In this document: positions 55,436-64,000 of the stretch, in pieces
How the letters are laid out: each line of letters starts with the position of its first letter
Numbering within the stretch: position 1 is the first letter of the stretch
Assembly (NCBI GenBank): GCA_913020255.1
Contig: CAJWAW010000001.1
Span: forward strand, 1 to 64,000
Length of the DNA: 64,000 nucleotides
Reading direction: 5' to 3'
Source of the DNA: an uncultured Fidelibacterota bacterium
GTDB lineage: Bacteria; Marinisomatota; Marinisomatia; SCGC-AAA003-L08; GCA-002707645
Position numbers and translations under genes: made by a program
The notes under the pieces: generated by a model
Told to the model about the DNA's origin: nothing
Databases searched by the model: none
What the model saw: only the letters and a program-made list of their open reading frames with translations

Positions 55436-56404
55436 ATGAATATTAAAATTACTGGAATAGGTTATTATTTACCAGACACTATAGAGACAGCTAGGGAATT
55501 ATCAAAAAAAATAAAGAAATCTGAAGATTGGATTATATCTAGAACAGGTGTTAAAGAAAGGCGTATTTCATCATTAGATGTAGATCATATGGGAGCATTG
55601 GCTGCTAAAAAAGCTCTTGCTACTGTAAATGATTCCCCAGATTTAATTTTAAATGCATCAGGTGTTGGTAAGCAGGTTATTCCTGATACTTCAGTGTTTT
55701 TTCAAAAAGAATTAGGGTTTGATGGAATTCCTTCATTCTCAGTTCATGCTACCTGTTTATCATTTTTAGTAGCTTTAAATGTTGCTGCTAACTTTATTCA
55801 ACAAGATTCTTACAAAAGGATTCTTATTATTTCATCAGATAGAGGGACAAGAGGTCGTAATTTTAATGAGCCTGAAAGTGCAGCATTGTTGGGAGATGCA
55901 GCAGCCGCAGTTGTTGTTGAAAAAACAAAGGATAATGAATCTTCTTCACTGCTTGATTTTTCAATGAATACTTGGCCTACTGGATCACATTTAACAGAGG
56001 TTAGAGGTGGAGGTACAAATTTACATCCTCATGATGACAAAACAACATTTGATGACAATTTATTTTCTATGAATGGACCAATGATATATAAAATGGCAAG
56101 AAAAACTGTATATCAGCAAATACAAAAAGATTTAAATAAGCATCATTTAACTACAAATGATATTGATGTATTAATCCCTCATCAAGCTTCTGGATTAGCA
56201 GTTAAAGCATACTCTAAATTTGGAGGATTTGATGAATCTAAAGTGGTAAATATTATATCAGAAACAGGTAATTGTGTGGCAGCTTCTATTCCCCTTGCTT
56301 TAGCAATAGCTTATGAAAAAAATATGTTTAAACGTGATGATCTTTTATATTTTGTAGGAACTGGAGCTGGGCTTTCAGTTGCTTCTGTTTTATTACGTTA
56401 TTAA
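55436..56404 (+). CDS. 3-oxoacyl-[ACP] synthase III family (FabH-like)
   Basis: A 322-residue condensing enzyme. The triad is complete: Cys107 (SVHATCLSF), His249 (LIPHQASG) and Asn279 (SETGNCVAAS). The family would start fatty-acid synthesis from acetyl-CoA and malonyl-ACP. No other fab genes are adjacent, so a role in a secondary acyl product is possible. ATG 55436 lies 1 nt after the barrel stop and gives the usual FabH N-terminus. Confidence 0.88.
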   Translation: MNIKITGIGYYLPDTIETARELSKKIKKSEDWIISRTGVKERRISSLDVDHMGALAAKKALATVNDSPDLILNASGVGKQVIPDTSVFFQKELGFDGIPSFSVHATCLSFLVALNVAANFIQQDSYKRILIISSDRGTRGRNFNEPESAALLGDAAAAVVVEKTKDNESSSLLDFSMNTWPTGSHLTEVRGGGTNLHPHDDKTTFDDNLFSMNGPMIYKMARKTVYQQIQKDLNKHHLTTNDIDVLIPHQASGLAVKAYSKFGGFDESKVVNIISETGNCVAASIPLALAIAYEKNMFKRDDLLYFVGTGAGLSVASVLLRY

Positions 56405-59295
56405 TCTAAAATAATATTTACAAGTGCAATAATATCTACAACATTAATTGTTCCATCATTATTTAAGTCTGCAACACATAGTTGAATATCTGTTGGTTCA
56501 GATGGATCTAAAACAATATTTACCATTGAAATAATATCTGTTACATTAATTGTGTCATCATTATTCAAATCACCTTGGGTGCATTCTTCCTCACATTCTT
56601 GTTCTAACGTGATTTCAAATGTATAATATAATGGATCTATTGCACTATTAAAATTTGAACTATTTAAAACACAATCAGGTATATTATCACATAGTTGATT
56701 TCCCCCAGCTGCAAAATAAGGTATAAATCCGTAATCATCACTATCCCAATTTAAATTTAAATTACAAAAAGAATCAGGAAGCTGTGTTAGGTTATTACCA
56801 AAAATCCATAGATACGTTAATCCATCAAGGTTTCCAATGCTTTCAGGTAAATATTCAACCTCATTATAACCTATATCTAACCAAAATAAGTTAGATAAAT
56901 TTCCAATATTATCAGGAATTGATGTTAGCTGGTTAAATGGTAACACTAAATAAAATAAATTGCTTAGGTTTGTAATTGAATTTGGCAACTGAGTTAATGA
57001 GTTGTAATCAAGATATAAAACGCTCAATTGAGACATGTTTTCAATTGATTCTGGGATATTTGTTAGGTTTACTAGACCTCCTTGATAGTAATCTCCAGCT
57101 TCAAGTCTTGTAATTCTTCCATTATTCCAATTTTGCGTGCCTAAATGTATAGGTGATTCAACTGATAGGGAATTAACAGTTATTATATCATTTAATGAGG
57201 ATATATCAATATTATTAAAGCATGAACTTCCATCTAGTACAACAGTTGAATTAGGAATTGTATTGTAAAGTGTATACCCATCTCCACATTCATTGCAGGG
57301 AAGTGAGCTATTTCCATTACAGATCCCACATACATCTAATTCAGCGTTTCCACCACAAATATCTTCACAATCAATCACTGAACTTCCTCCACATACACCA
57401 GCGCAATCTTCAATTGCAGAGCCATCACATGTACCAGCACAATCTAAAACTGCTGTACCACCACATGTACCAGCACAATCTTCAGTAGCATTTCCACCGC
57501 ATACTCCTAAGCAATCTACAGGGTCAGTACAACCATTTAAGTAAATAGTAATATTTTTTTCAAGATCAGGTCTATGCTCTGGTACAATTTTAATGGTAAC
57601 AATATTCTCTATTCCAAATATACCAATGTTTAAATCATAAGATTTTGATTCATTTACATCGAAATAATTACCATTTTCATCGCTAAATCCACCCCACGGA
57701 CCATTATTAGTACTAAAGTAAATGAGATATCTTTCTGAAGAAGAGCCTTCATTAAATAAATTTAAAGTTATAGTTTCGTTTTCTAGGTTATCTATATAAT
57801 TAGTTCCTGAATCTGTATACATGTCTTCAATAATTACGCTAAATGCAACAGGATATAAACCGGAAACTCTATTTGCACGATATACTGCGCCATTAGGTAA
57901 TTGTAGGTTTAATTTCCCTTCCCATATATGATTATTGTTTGCATCAACTTCTAAAGCTGTTCCACCATCTCCAACAGTTACTATTAGATAGTTTCCATTA
58001 TCAAGTTTTTGAACATTGCCTGAGGCAAAACCAAAATATTCTTCTGGAAGAGAGTACTCCCATATTATATTTGTTGTACAAGCATTATTATTTTCGTTGA
58101 CTTCAATTTCAAGACCTCTAGATGTTGGATAATCAGTTTGTAGTAATAATTGACTTATATTTCCATTATCAAGTGTAATAATATTCCCATCATCAGTTAA
58201 TGTTATACTATGTTGCCAACTAAAACCAATATCTTGTCCGCAGTCAACATCACCAGAGGGTAGATCTAAACCCATATTCCAAACAACATTTTTTGTGTTA
58301 TAATCTATTTTAGTGATTCGTGATAAATGACGAGATGATAAATAAATATATTCTAAATTTCCTAATTCATCGTAAGTTGGATAAAATGCATTTGCATGAG
58401 TCCAATCATATCTATTATTTCCAAATCCTTCAAACCAGCTTGAACCTAAGGTATCATAGTCTAGCATACTAAAGTAATCAAACGTATCCCATTCCCATAT
58501 GATATTTTTTGTATCTTTATCCCATATAACAATCTTATCACCAACCCATGGAAATTCATTACTTCCATCACAGTTATATCCTTGAGATTGATATAAAGGT
58601 GTCCATGGGCCACTAGGAATAGGACCTAGCTCTATAGTTTCAATTAAGCCCATATAATTACCATTAGGCAATTGCAATAGCTCGTGATGAAGAAACTCAT
58701 CATTTGGTTCTTCCCATATAAATTCATTATCAATTGAAAATTCAATGCCAGGAAGATAATTTTCTATATCATTATTAACATAACAGCCAAATAGTTGACC
58801 ATAATAATCAAGGCTGTAGTAAACAATGTCAGTATTTCCTGTATTCCATATTTCATTACCATTTTTATCAATCATAGCTGAATAATAATTAAAGAATGAA
58901 CTGAAAATGGTTGTACCATCTTGGTAAGAGTTTGTATCATTAATAATTGAGTATGCATCAGACCGTTTTGAACCAGTAGAAAAAGAATTAGTATTGCTCC
59001 AATTACCAGATGTTCCATCTAAATATTCAGGTCTTACTTTCCAATAATAATTTGAGTCCCAATTAATATTATCAGTATCTATATATATTAATGAGTTGTT
59101 ATTAATAATAATTGGATTTGAAAATTCTGAATTTGTATCTAAATAGAAGGTATAAGATTTAGCATTAAATTCTTGTTCCCACTCAAATAAAACATGTGTA
59201 TAGTTTAAGGTACTATCATTAGTAGGTGAAATTAATGATCCAAATATACTATTAAATAAAAATATTATTAAAAATATGTTACTATATATATTCAT
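56401..59295 (-). CDS. Large secreted ASST-like protein with DCxGxCGG repeats, LRRs and dockerin-like pair
   Basis: A 964-residue exported protein. Order: signal peptide ~1-19; fibronectin III-like domain ~20-110 (FEWEQEFNAKSYTFYL, YYWKVRPEYL); an ASST-type propeller ~110-490 (HHELLQLPNGNYMGL, WTHANAFYPTYDELG, WQHSITLTDDGNII); an Ig-like stretch; six to seven 12-residue DCxGxCGGxAxx repeats ~593-670; leucine-rich repeats ~750-850; and two dockerin-like loops at the end (GDLNNDDTINVTDII, ADLNNDGTINVVDII). The fusion with Cys repeats and LRRs is unusual for ASST. The gene overlaps fabH by 4 nt. Function beyond family is unknown. Confidence 0.75.
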   Translation of the reverse strand: MNIYSNIFLIIFLFNSIFGSLISPTNDSTLNYTHVLFEWEQEFNAKSYTFYLDTNSEFSNPIIINNNSLIYIDTDNINWDSNYYWKVRPEYLDGTSGNWSNTNSFSTGSKRSDAYSIINDTNSYQDGTTIFSSFFNYYSAMIDKNGNEIWNTGNTDIVYYSLDYYGQLFGCYVNNDIENYLPGIEFSIDNEFIWEEPNDEFLHHELLQLPNGNYMGLIETIELGPIPSGPWTPLYQSQGYNCDGSNEFPWVGDKIVIWDKDTKNIIWEWDTFDYFSMLDYDTLGSSWFEGFGNNRYDWTHANAFYPTYDELGNLEYIYLSSRHLSRITKIDYNTKNVVWNMGLDLPSGDVDCGQDIGFSWQHSITLTDDGNIITLDNGNISQLLLQTDYPTSRGLEIEVNENNNACTTNIIWEYSLPEEYFGFASGNVQKLDNGNYLIVTVGDGGTALEVDANNNHIWEGKLNLQLPNGAVYRANRVSGLYPVAFSVIIEDMYTDSGTNYIDNLENETITLNLFNEGSSSERYLIYFSTNNGPWGGFSDENGNYFDVNESKSYDLNIGIFGIENIVTIKIVPEHRPDLEKNITIYLNGCTDPVDCLGVCGGNATEDCAGTCGGTAVLDCAGTCDGSAIEDCAGVCGGSSVIDCEDICGGNAELDVCGICNGNSSLPCNECGDGYTLYNTIPNSTVVLDGSSCFNNIDISSLNDIITVNSLSVESPIHLGTQNWNNGRITRLEAGDYYQGGLVNLTNIPESIENMSQLSVLYLDYNSLTQLPNSITNLSNLFYLVLPFNQLTSIPDNIGNLSNLFWLDIGYNEVEYLPESIGNLDGLTYLWIFGNNLTQLPDSFCNLNLNWDSDDYGFIPYFAAGGNQLCDNIPDCVLNSSNFNSAIDPLYYTFEITLEQECEEECTQGDLNNDDTINVTDIISMVNIVLDPSEPTDIQLCVADLNNDGTINVVDIIALVNIILD
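57340..57530 (-). repeat. 36-bp tandem coding repeats for DCxGxCGGxAxx modules
   Basis: Imperfect 36-bp units encode 12-residue modules (DCAGTCGGTAVL, DCAGTCDGSAIE, DCAGVCGGSSVI). The phase is a multiple of 3, so copy-number change would keep the frame. Confidence 0.75.
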
Positions 59296-59345
59296 GATAT
59301 AAAATTAAACTTTATTATTAATTAATAAATGTAATAAGATGTTAC

Positions 59346-60113
59346 TCATTTGACTATAAATCCAGGATTTAAAAGATTTTGTTTGTTGTATTTCAATTCC
59401 CTGTTTGTATTAATGTTAAATATATTTCCACCAGCAAATTTAACAACAGCATGGGCGGCACCTGTATCCCATTCCATAGTAGGTCCAAATCTAGGATAAC
59501 AGTCAGCTGAACCATCTGCTACAAGACACATCTTTATAGAACTACCCATCTTTACAAGTTCATACTGTTTGAATTTTTTCAAATATTCTTCAAGTTTAGG
59601 GTTGTTAGCATGTGATCTGCTCGATACTACCTTAACTATCGAATTCTCATTGTCCTTAACCTTTATTTTACTAGACTCATTGTTTTTATAGATAAACGAA
59701 CCTGAATCACTAGAACCATACCAAGTTATATCTAGAACTGGAGCATAAACAACACCTAGTATAGGTGAGCCTTTATCAATAAGAGCAATGTTAACTGTAA
59801 ATTCACCATTTCTTTTTATGAATTCTTTAGTACCATCAAGAGGATCAATAAGCCAGAATTTATCCCATTTTTTTCTAGTAGAGTATGGTACATTTTTTTC
59901 TTCCTCAGATAAAATAGGAATATTTAAGTTTAATTTTTTAATCTCATTTATAATAACTTCATTTGAAGCCTTGTCAGCAATAGTTAAGGGCGAATTATCA
60001 TCTTTAAATTCAATAGAATCTGAGAAGTCATTTGAATTATATATATCAAGAATTTTATATCCAGCTTGCTGAGTAATAGAAATAATATTATCTAATAAAA
60101 TTTTATTGTTCAA
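59346..60113 (-). CDS. cysQ: 3'(2'),5'-bisphosphate nucleotidase (CysQ)
   Basis: A 255-residue enzyme of the inositol monophosphatase fold that hydrolyses PAP to AMP. Metal motifs are visible: ILSEEEKNVPY, WLIDPLDGTKEFI and the C-terminal WDTGAAHAV. PAP is the by-product of PAPS-dependent sulfotransfer, so it pairs with sat-cysC, whose stop lies 2 nt upstream. The start is TTG at 60113; the stop is TGA. Confidence 0.92.
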   Translation of the reverse strand: MNNKILLDNIISITQQAGYKILDIYNSNDFSDSIEFKDDNSPLTIADKASNEVIINEIKKLNLNIPILSEEEKNVPYSTRKKWDKFWLIDPLDGTKEFIKRNGEFTVNIALIDKGSPILGVVYAPVLDITWYGSSDSGSFIYKNNESSKIKVKDNENSIVKVVSSRSHANNPKLEEYLKKFKQYELVKMGSSIKMCLVADGSADCYPRFGPTMEWDTGAAHAVVKFAGGNIFNINTNRELKYNKQNLLNPGFIVK

Positions 60114-60115
60114 TT

Positions 60116-61801
60116 TTATTTAATTAAACCTTCTTTTTCTAAATATATTATAACTTTTTGTACAGATTCTTCAGGTGTCATTGATTTTGTATCAATTATT
60201 AACTCAGGATTTTCAGGGATTTCATATGGGTCATTAACTCCAGTAAAACCTTTTAATTCACCTGACATAGCTTTTGCATATAAACCTTTAGTATCTCGTT
60301 TTGCACATTCTTCAAGAGAAGTTGAGATATAAATTTGTATATATTTACCATGTTGTTCGATTAGCCTTCTATTCTCAACTCTTGGATTTTTAAAAGGAGC
60401 AATAGGTGCACATATAGCAATACCACCATTTTTAGTTATTTCACTTGCAACATAACCAATACGTTTTACATTTATATCTCTATGTTCTTTCGAAAATCCA
60501 AGTTCACTAGATAAGTGTGTACGAACAATATCTCCATCTAATAATGTCACTTGTCTATTCCCTTGTTCTAGCAGTTTAACTAGAACACCATTTGCTATTG
60601 TTGATTTTCCTGAACCAGATAGGCCTGTAAAAAATATAGTAAACCCCTGTTCATTAGTAGGTGGGTATGATTTTTTTAATTCTTTAACAATTTCAGGATA
60701 TGAAAACCAATTTGGAATTTCTTGTCCGCTTTCTAGTTTTTTTCTTAACTCTGTTCCTGATATATTTAGAGTTTTTAAATTTTCAGGTACAGATGATATC
60801 TCCATATATTCATCTTTATCTTGTACGTAAACCATCATTTTAAATGGAACCATTTTTATTCCAATCTCATCTTGATACTTAACAAGTAATTCCTGTGCAT
60901 CATAAGGTCCATAATATGGGTTGCCATCTTTATCATTTCCAGGCCCTGCATGATCTCTGCCAATAATTAAATGAGTGCATCCATAATTTTTTCTAATAAG
61001 TGCATGCCATAAAGCTTCTCTTGGGCCAGCCATTCGCATAGCTAGAGGTAATAAGCTGAGAGTCGTTGTGCCTTTAGGGAAATACTTTAATATTTTTTGA
61101 TAACATCTAACGCGTGTATAATGATTGACATCTCCTGGTTTTGTTGGCCCCACTACTGGATGGATTAATAAGCTAGCATTATTTTCAATAGCTGCTCTAT
61201 AGGCTATTTCCTTATGTGCTCTATGCATAGGGTTTCTCGTTTGAAAAGCTACAATATTTTTCCATCCCATTTTTTGGAATTGTTCCTTTAATTCTTTTGG
61301 TGAATGTCTTAATAATTGAAAGTCATAATGATGGGGCTGCTGTGCATGCTTTATAGAACCCCCAATATAGTAATTATTTGTATTATTTATTAAATTGTAA
61401 ACTCCAGGATGATGAGTATCCTCAGTACCATAAATTGCTTTTGCTTCTTTTACTTTATCAACTTTCCAAATATCATCAATTGTTAGGATTGCAATAATGA
61501 ATCCTTCTTTATCTCTTAAAGCAATATCTATTCCATTTTTTAAGTTGTTAGAATTAATAGTTTCATTAGATACATCAAGTGTAATTGGTATAGGCCATAA
61601 ATCACCATTAGATAATCTCATATTATTGAGTACTGAATTGTAATCTTTTTTATTTAAGAATGATTTTAAAGGAGAAAATCCACCGTTTAATATCAATTCT
61701 AAATCGCATAACTGTCTTTCATTTAAAGTAAGACTAGATAGCTTTACTGCTTCTTTTTTCAATACTTCAGTAAGTTGATCGTAAGAGTAGATGTTTTTCA
61801 A
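60116..61801 (-). CDS. Bifunctional ATP sulfurylase / APS kinase (PAPS synthase)
   Basis: A 561-residue fusion: ATP sulfurylase first (~1-380; QTRNPMHRAH at 187-196, GRDHAGPGND near 281), then APS kinase (~385-561; P-loop GLSGSGKS at 393-400, LDGDIVRTHLSSELGFS). It makes PAPS from sulfate in two steps. The start is set at TTG 61801, because AAGGAG at 61808-61813 lies 6 nt upstream; the ATG at 61840 has no such site. Active-site residues of both halves are intact. With cysQ it forms a PAPS production and PAP clearance operon. Confidence 0.93.
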   Translation of the reverse strand: MKNIYSYDQLTEVLKKEAVKLSSLTLNERQLCDLELILNGGFSPLKSFLNKKDYNSVLNNMRLSNGDLWPIPITLDVSNETINSNNLKNGIDIALRDKEGFIIAILTIDDIWKVDKVKEAKAIYGTEDTHHPGVYNLINNTNNYYIGGSIKHAQQPHHYDFQLLRHSPKELKEQFQKMGWKNIVAFQTRNPMHRAHKEIAYRAAIENNASLLIHPVVGPTKPGDVNHYTRVRCYQKILKYFPKGTTTLSLLPLAMRMAGPREALWHALIRKNYGCTHLIIGRDHAGPGNDKDGNPYYGPYDAQELLVKYQDEIGIKMVPFKMMVYVQDKDEYMEISSVPENLKTLNISGTELRKKLESGQEIPNWFSYPEIVKELKKSYPPTNEQGFTIFFTGLSGSGKSTIANGVLVKLLEQGNRQVTLLDGDIVRTHLSSELGFSKEHRDINVKRIGYVASEITKNGGIAICAPIAPFKNPRVENRRLIEQHGKYIQIYISTSLEECAKRDTKGLYAKAMSGELKGFTGVNDPYEIPENPELIIDTKSMTPEESVQKVIIYLEKEGLIK

Positions 61802-61916
61802 AAATAACTCCTTAATTTTATAGTTTAAAATTACTAACAATTAATTATTATTTAACTATAATGATTTTAATAAATGTATTAGTTTATTATTATTGATAAT
61901 TTAATAATTTTTATTT

Positions 61917-62804
61917 ATGAAATTTTTTCTTGCCATCGATATAGGTGGTACTACATTTAATACAGGTTTATTTACTCAGTCTTTCAATCGCATAGCTTTA
62001 TCGAATAAAGATAAAATTCGAAATTATAAGAATAGATATGAGATAGTTGATGCAATTGTTAATCAGATATCAACATTAATTATAGATTCAGATATAAATA
62101 AAACAGATATTATAGGATTAGGAATTGCTTCACCGGGCCCCTTAGATCCTAAAAAAGGTATCATATTAAACACTCCCAATCTTCAAGTATTTCAAAATTA
62201 TTCTATTTGCAATGATTTTACTAAGAGATTAAAAATAAGTACATTTTTGGAAAATGATGCAAATTTATTTGCACTAGGAGAATGGCATACTGAATATAGA
62301 AAAAAAAATGTTATTTTAGGTTTGACTTTAGGAACAGGACTTGGATTTGGTCTTACAATTAATGGAGAAATGTTTACTGGTGGTAATGGAATGGCTATGG
62401 AATATGGTTTATCTCCATTTGAATGGGGTATGTGTGAAAAAAATGTCTCTATTAGGTATATTAGAAATAGAGCTAAAGAATTATATGGCAAAGAATTAAG
62501 TCCAAGAATTGTTGAGGATTTATGGCACAAGGGTGATTCTAAGGCTATTAAAATATATAATGAATTTGGAGAATATCTAGGAATTGTATTGTCCCATGTT
62601 ATTAATATGATTGACCCTCAAATTATTACGGTTGGTGGCGGTCTTTCTAAGGCCTTTGAGTGCTTTGAAAAAACAATGATTATGAAAATAAAGGGACATT
62701 GTCCATCTTTCAATCAAAATAAAATTATTATTTCTCCAAGTAAATTAAGAGAACTGTCAACGATGGTTGGTGCGTGCATAATGGTTGAAAATAATTATAA
62801 ATAG
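61917..62804 (+). CDS. ROK family sugar kinase
   Basis: A 295-residue protein with the ATP-binding DIGGTTFNTGLF at the N-terminus, a LENDANLFALGE catalytic block containing the base Asp, and LTLGTGLGFGLTING. A zinc-type CxCGxxGC motif of many ROK kinases is absent; the position reads EWGMCEKNVSIR. Glucokinase activity is plausible given that pyruvate kinase follows 2 nt later, but other hexoses are possible. Confidence 0.82.
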   Translation: MKFFLAIDIGGTTFNTGLFTQSFNRIALSNKDKIRNYKNRYEIVDAIVNQISTLIIDSDINKTDIIGLGIASPGPLDPKKGIILNTPNLQVFQNYSICNDFTKRLKISTFLENDANLFALGEWHTEYRKKNVILGLTLGTGLGFGLTINGEMFTGGNGMAMEYGLSPFEWGMCEKNVSIRYIRNRAKELYGKELSPRIVEDLWHKGDSKAIKIYNEFGEYLGIVLSHVINMIDPQIITVGGGLSKAFECFEKTMIMKIKGHCPSFNQNKIIISPSKLRELSTMVGACIMVENNYK

Positions 62805-62806
62805 TT

Positions 62807-64000
62807 ATGATATCAAATAATACAAAGATTATAGCAACAATAGGTCCTTCATGCAATAACTCTGAATTAATTAATAAAATGATTAAAAAAGGAATGAATA
62901 TTGCTAGGTTAAATATGGCTCATAGTACTAATGATAAAGAGATTGTAGAGTTGGTTAGTATTATTAGAAAAGAAGCTCAAAATGTTGGGAAATATGTAAG
63001 TATTCTTATGGATATAGCTGGTCCAAAAATTAGAATTAATTTACCAAGTCAATCTAAATTAAAAATTGTTAAAAATACTATATATTCATTAGGCTATTCT
63101 ATTAAAAATGAAATCCAGATTAATATGGATCTTAATTTTAAAAAAGTAAATAATTCAAAATCTCTAGTTAAAGTAGATGATGGTAAAATAATTTTCAAAG
63201 TATTATCATCGTTTAAAAATGTACTAAGCTTAAGAGCATTGAATAGCGGTGTTATTACATCAAATAAGGGAATTAACTTTCCTGGTATTGAATTAAATAT
63301 TCCTCCTTTAACAAATAAAGATAAAAAGCATATAAAATTAGGATTAAAATTGGGGATTGATTGGTTTGCTTTATCTTTTGTTCGATCTAGGAAAGATTAT
63401 AACACTTTTGTTGATATATATAAAAAAAATCAGTATATCCCTATCATTGCTAAAATCGAAAAACCTGAGGCTGTAGATAATTTAGAACAAATCATAAAAT
63501 CCTTCGACGGCATTTTAATTGCAAGAGGTGACCTCGGAGTTGAAATGTCTCTAGCTAAATTACCCGTAATACAGAAAAAAATTATTGAAAAATGTAGAAT
63601 CGAACATAAGCCTCTGATTTTAGCAACTCAAATTTTAGAATCCATGATTAATTCACCAATGCCAACAAGAGCAGAAGTAAATGATGTTGCCAATGCCGTT
63701 TATGAGCAGGTTGATGCTGTAATGCTTTCAGGAGAAACAGCAATTGGAAAATATCCTACAGAAACTGTTAGTATTATGCGAGAAATTATCTTAGATGTTG
63801 AAAATGATGGGGATGCTTACAAATCAATTATATATAAAAAAAATAATGTTAATCTTAGGTTTGCAATTGGAAATGCCGTTAAAACGATATCTGAAAATTT
63901 GAATATTGATGCAATTGTTGTTATGACAGAGTCTGGATCGTCATCTAAAGTTGTATCTCATTTTAGACCTCAAGCGAATATTTTTTCAATGAGTCCACAC
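62807..64000 (+). CDS. pyk: Pyruvate kinase, 3' truncated by window
   Basis: The first 398 codons are open to the window end. Motifs: KIIATIGPSCNN at the N-terminus, GMNIARLNMAHS, the catalytic barrel segment ARGDLGVEM, and the signature ATQILESMINSPMPTRAEV with VMLSGETAIGKYP. Phosphotransfer from PEP to ADP is the last step of glycolysis, opposite to pckA in this window. The RLNMAHS and DIAGPKIRI blocks differ from the common RLNFSHG and D-x-x-GPEIR. It is coupled to the ROK kinase gene (stop and start 2 nt apart). Confidence 0.93.
   Translation, partial: MISNNTKIIATIGPSCNNSELINKMIKKGMNIARLNMAHSTNDKEIVELVSIIRKEAQNVGKYVSILMDIAGPKIRINLPSQSKLKIVKNTIYSLGYSIKNEIQINMDLNFKKVNNSKSLVKVDDGKIIFKVLSSFKNVLSLRALNSGVITSNKGINFPGIELNIPPLTNKDKKHIKLGLKLGIDWFALSFVRSRKDYNTFVDIYKKNQYIPIIAKIEKPEAVDNLEQIIKSFDGILIARGDLGVEMSLAKLPVIQKKIIEKCRIEHKPLILATQILESMINSPMPTRAEVNDVANAVYEQVDAVMLSGETAIGKYPTETVSIMREIILDVENDGDAYKSIIYKKNNVNLRFAIGNAVKTISENLNIDAIVVMTESGSSSKVVSHFRPQANIFSMSPH

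Noticed and set aside
57340..57530. CRISPR-like repeat array.
   Set aside because: The repeats are contiguous, 36 bp long without spacers, imperfect, and in frame inside a coding sequence.

Overview
The window reads as a low-GC (roughly 30%) free-living marine bacterium of the FCB group, most likely Candidatus Marinimicrobia (SAR406). This is inferred from four things: Por/type IX-style C-terminal sorting domains (PNPFNP motif, ends of the proteins at 2 and 30995), many secreted proteins ending in dockerin-like EF-hand pairs, repeated DCxGxCGG cysteine modules, and Gram-negative envelope genes (lptF/G type permease, lapA/lapB, lspA, outer-membrane barrel). Genes are tightly packed, TTG starts are common, and no phage, insertion sequence or CRISPR array is visible.

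Layout. 1-7.6 kb: end of a sorting-domain protein, a His-rich lipoprotein, a soluble glucose dehydrogenase-like protein, a small HMA protein, and a UGA-interrupted secreted protein (3842-6142) followed directly by an OsmC-like gene. 7.6-17.8 kb: a long housekeeping run, ileS-dksA/traR-lspA-rluD-xer-pckA-metK-ahcY. 17.8-20.5 kb, minus strand: a Cys-rich/LRR lipoprotein and an LptF/G permease. 20.6-28.8 kb: pyrR-pyrB-pyrC, rplM-rpsI, rpsB-tsf-pyrH-frr, a terB-like gene and der. 28.8-41.8 kb: initiator tRNA with promoter and terminator, a Cys-rich dockerin protein, a missed DUF2905 gene with an ATC start, a 2072-residue cadherin-like adhesin, a lipoprotein, and a dockerin-bearing arginine-deiminase-family enzyme 1 nt from a dockerin-bearing M14 carboxypeptidase. 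41.8-50.6 kb: queE, a class V aminotransferase with serA, an M23 peptidase, miaB, lapA-lapB, a SPOR protein and tRNA-Sec. 50.6-64 kb: two arylsulfotransferase-like dockerin proteins, a PAPS-type sulfotransferase, a START protein, an outer-membrane barrel, fabH, cysQ, a sat-cysC fusion, a ROK kinase and the 5' part of pyruvate kinase.

Main result. The reading frame 3842-6142 is one gene with an in-frame UGA at 4064-4066. The UGA falls exactly on the first cysteine position of a thioredoxin-type WCPSC motif (W-U-P-S-C). A 7-bp hairpin with a GUU loop lies 25 nt downstream, as expected for a bacterial SECIS. The same window carries a tRNA with a UCA anticodon, 8-nt acceptor strands and a long variable arm (50224-50316), i.e. 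selC. Together these indicate a secreted selenoprotein with an unusual architecture: UxxC thioredoxin fold, Ig-like domain, FG-GAP/PQQ-type propeller, dockerin pair.

Other themes. Six secreted proteins end in dockerin-like pairs, and two envelope-anchored proteins share a cohesin-like domain, which suggests a non-cellulosomal surface-docking system. A sulfation set is also present: PAPS synthesis (sat-cysC), PAP removal (cysQ), a sulfotransferase, and two arylsulfotransferase-like secreted proteins.
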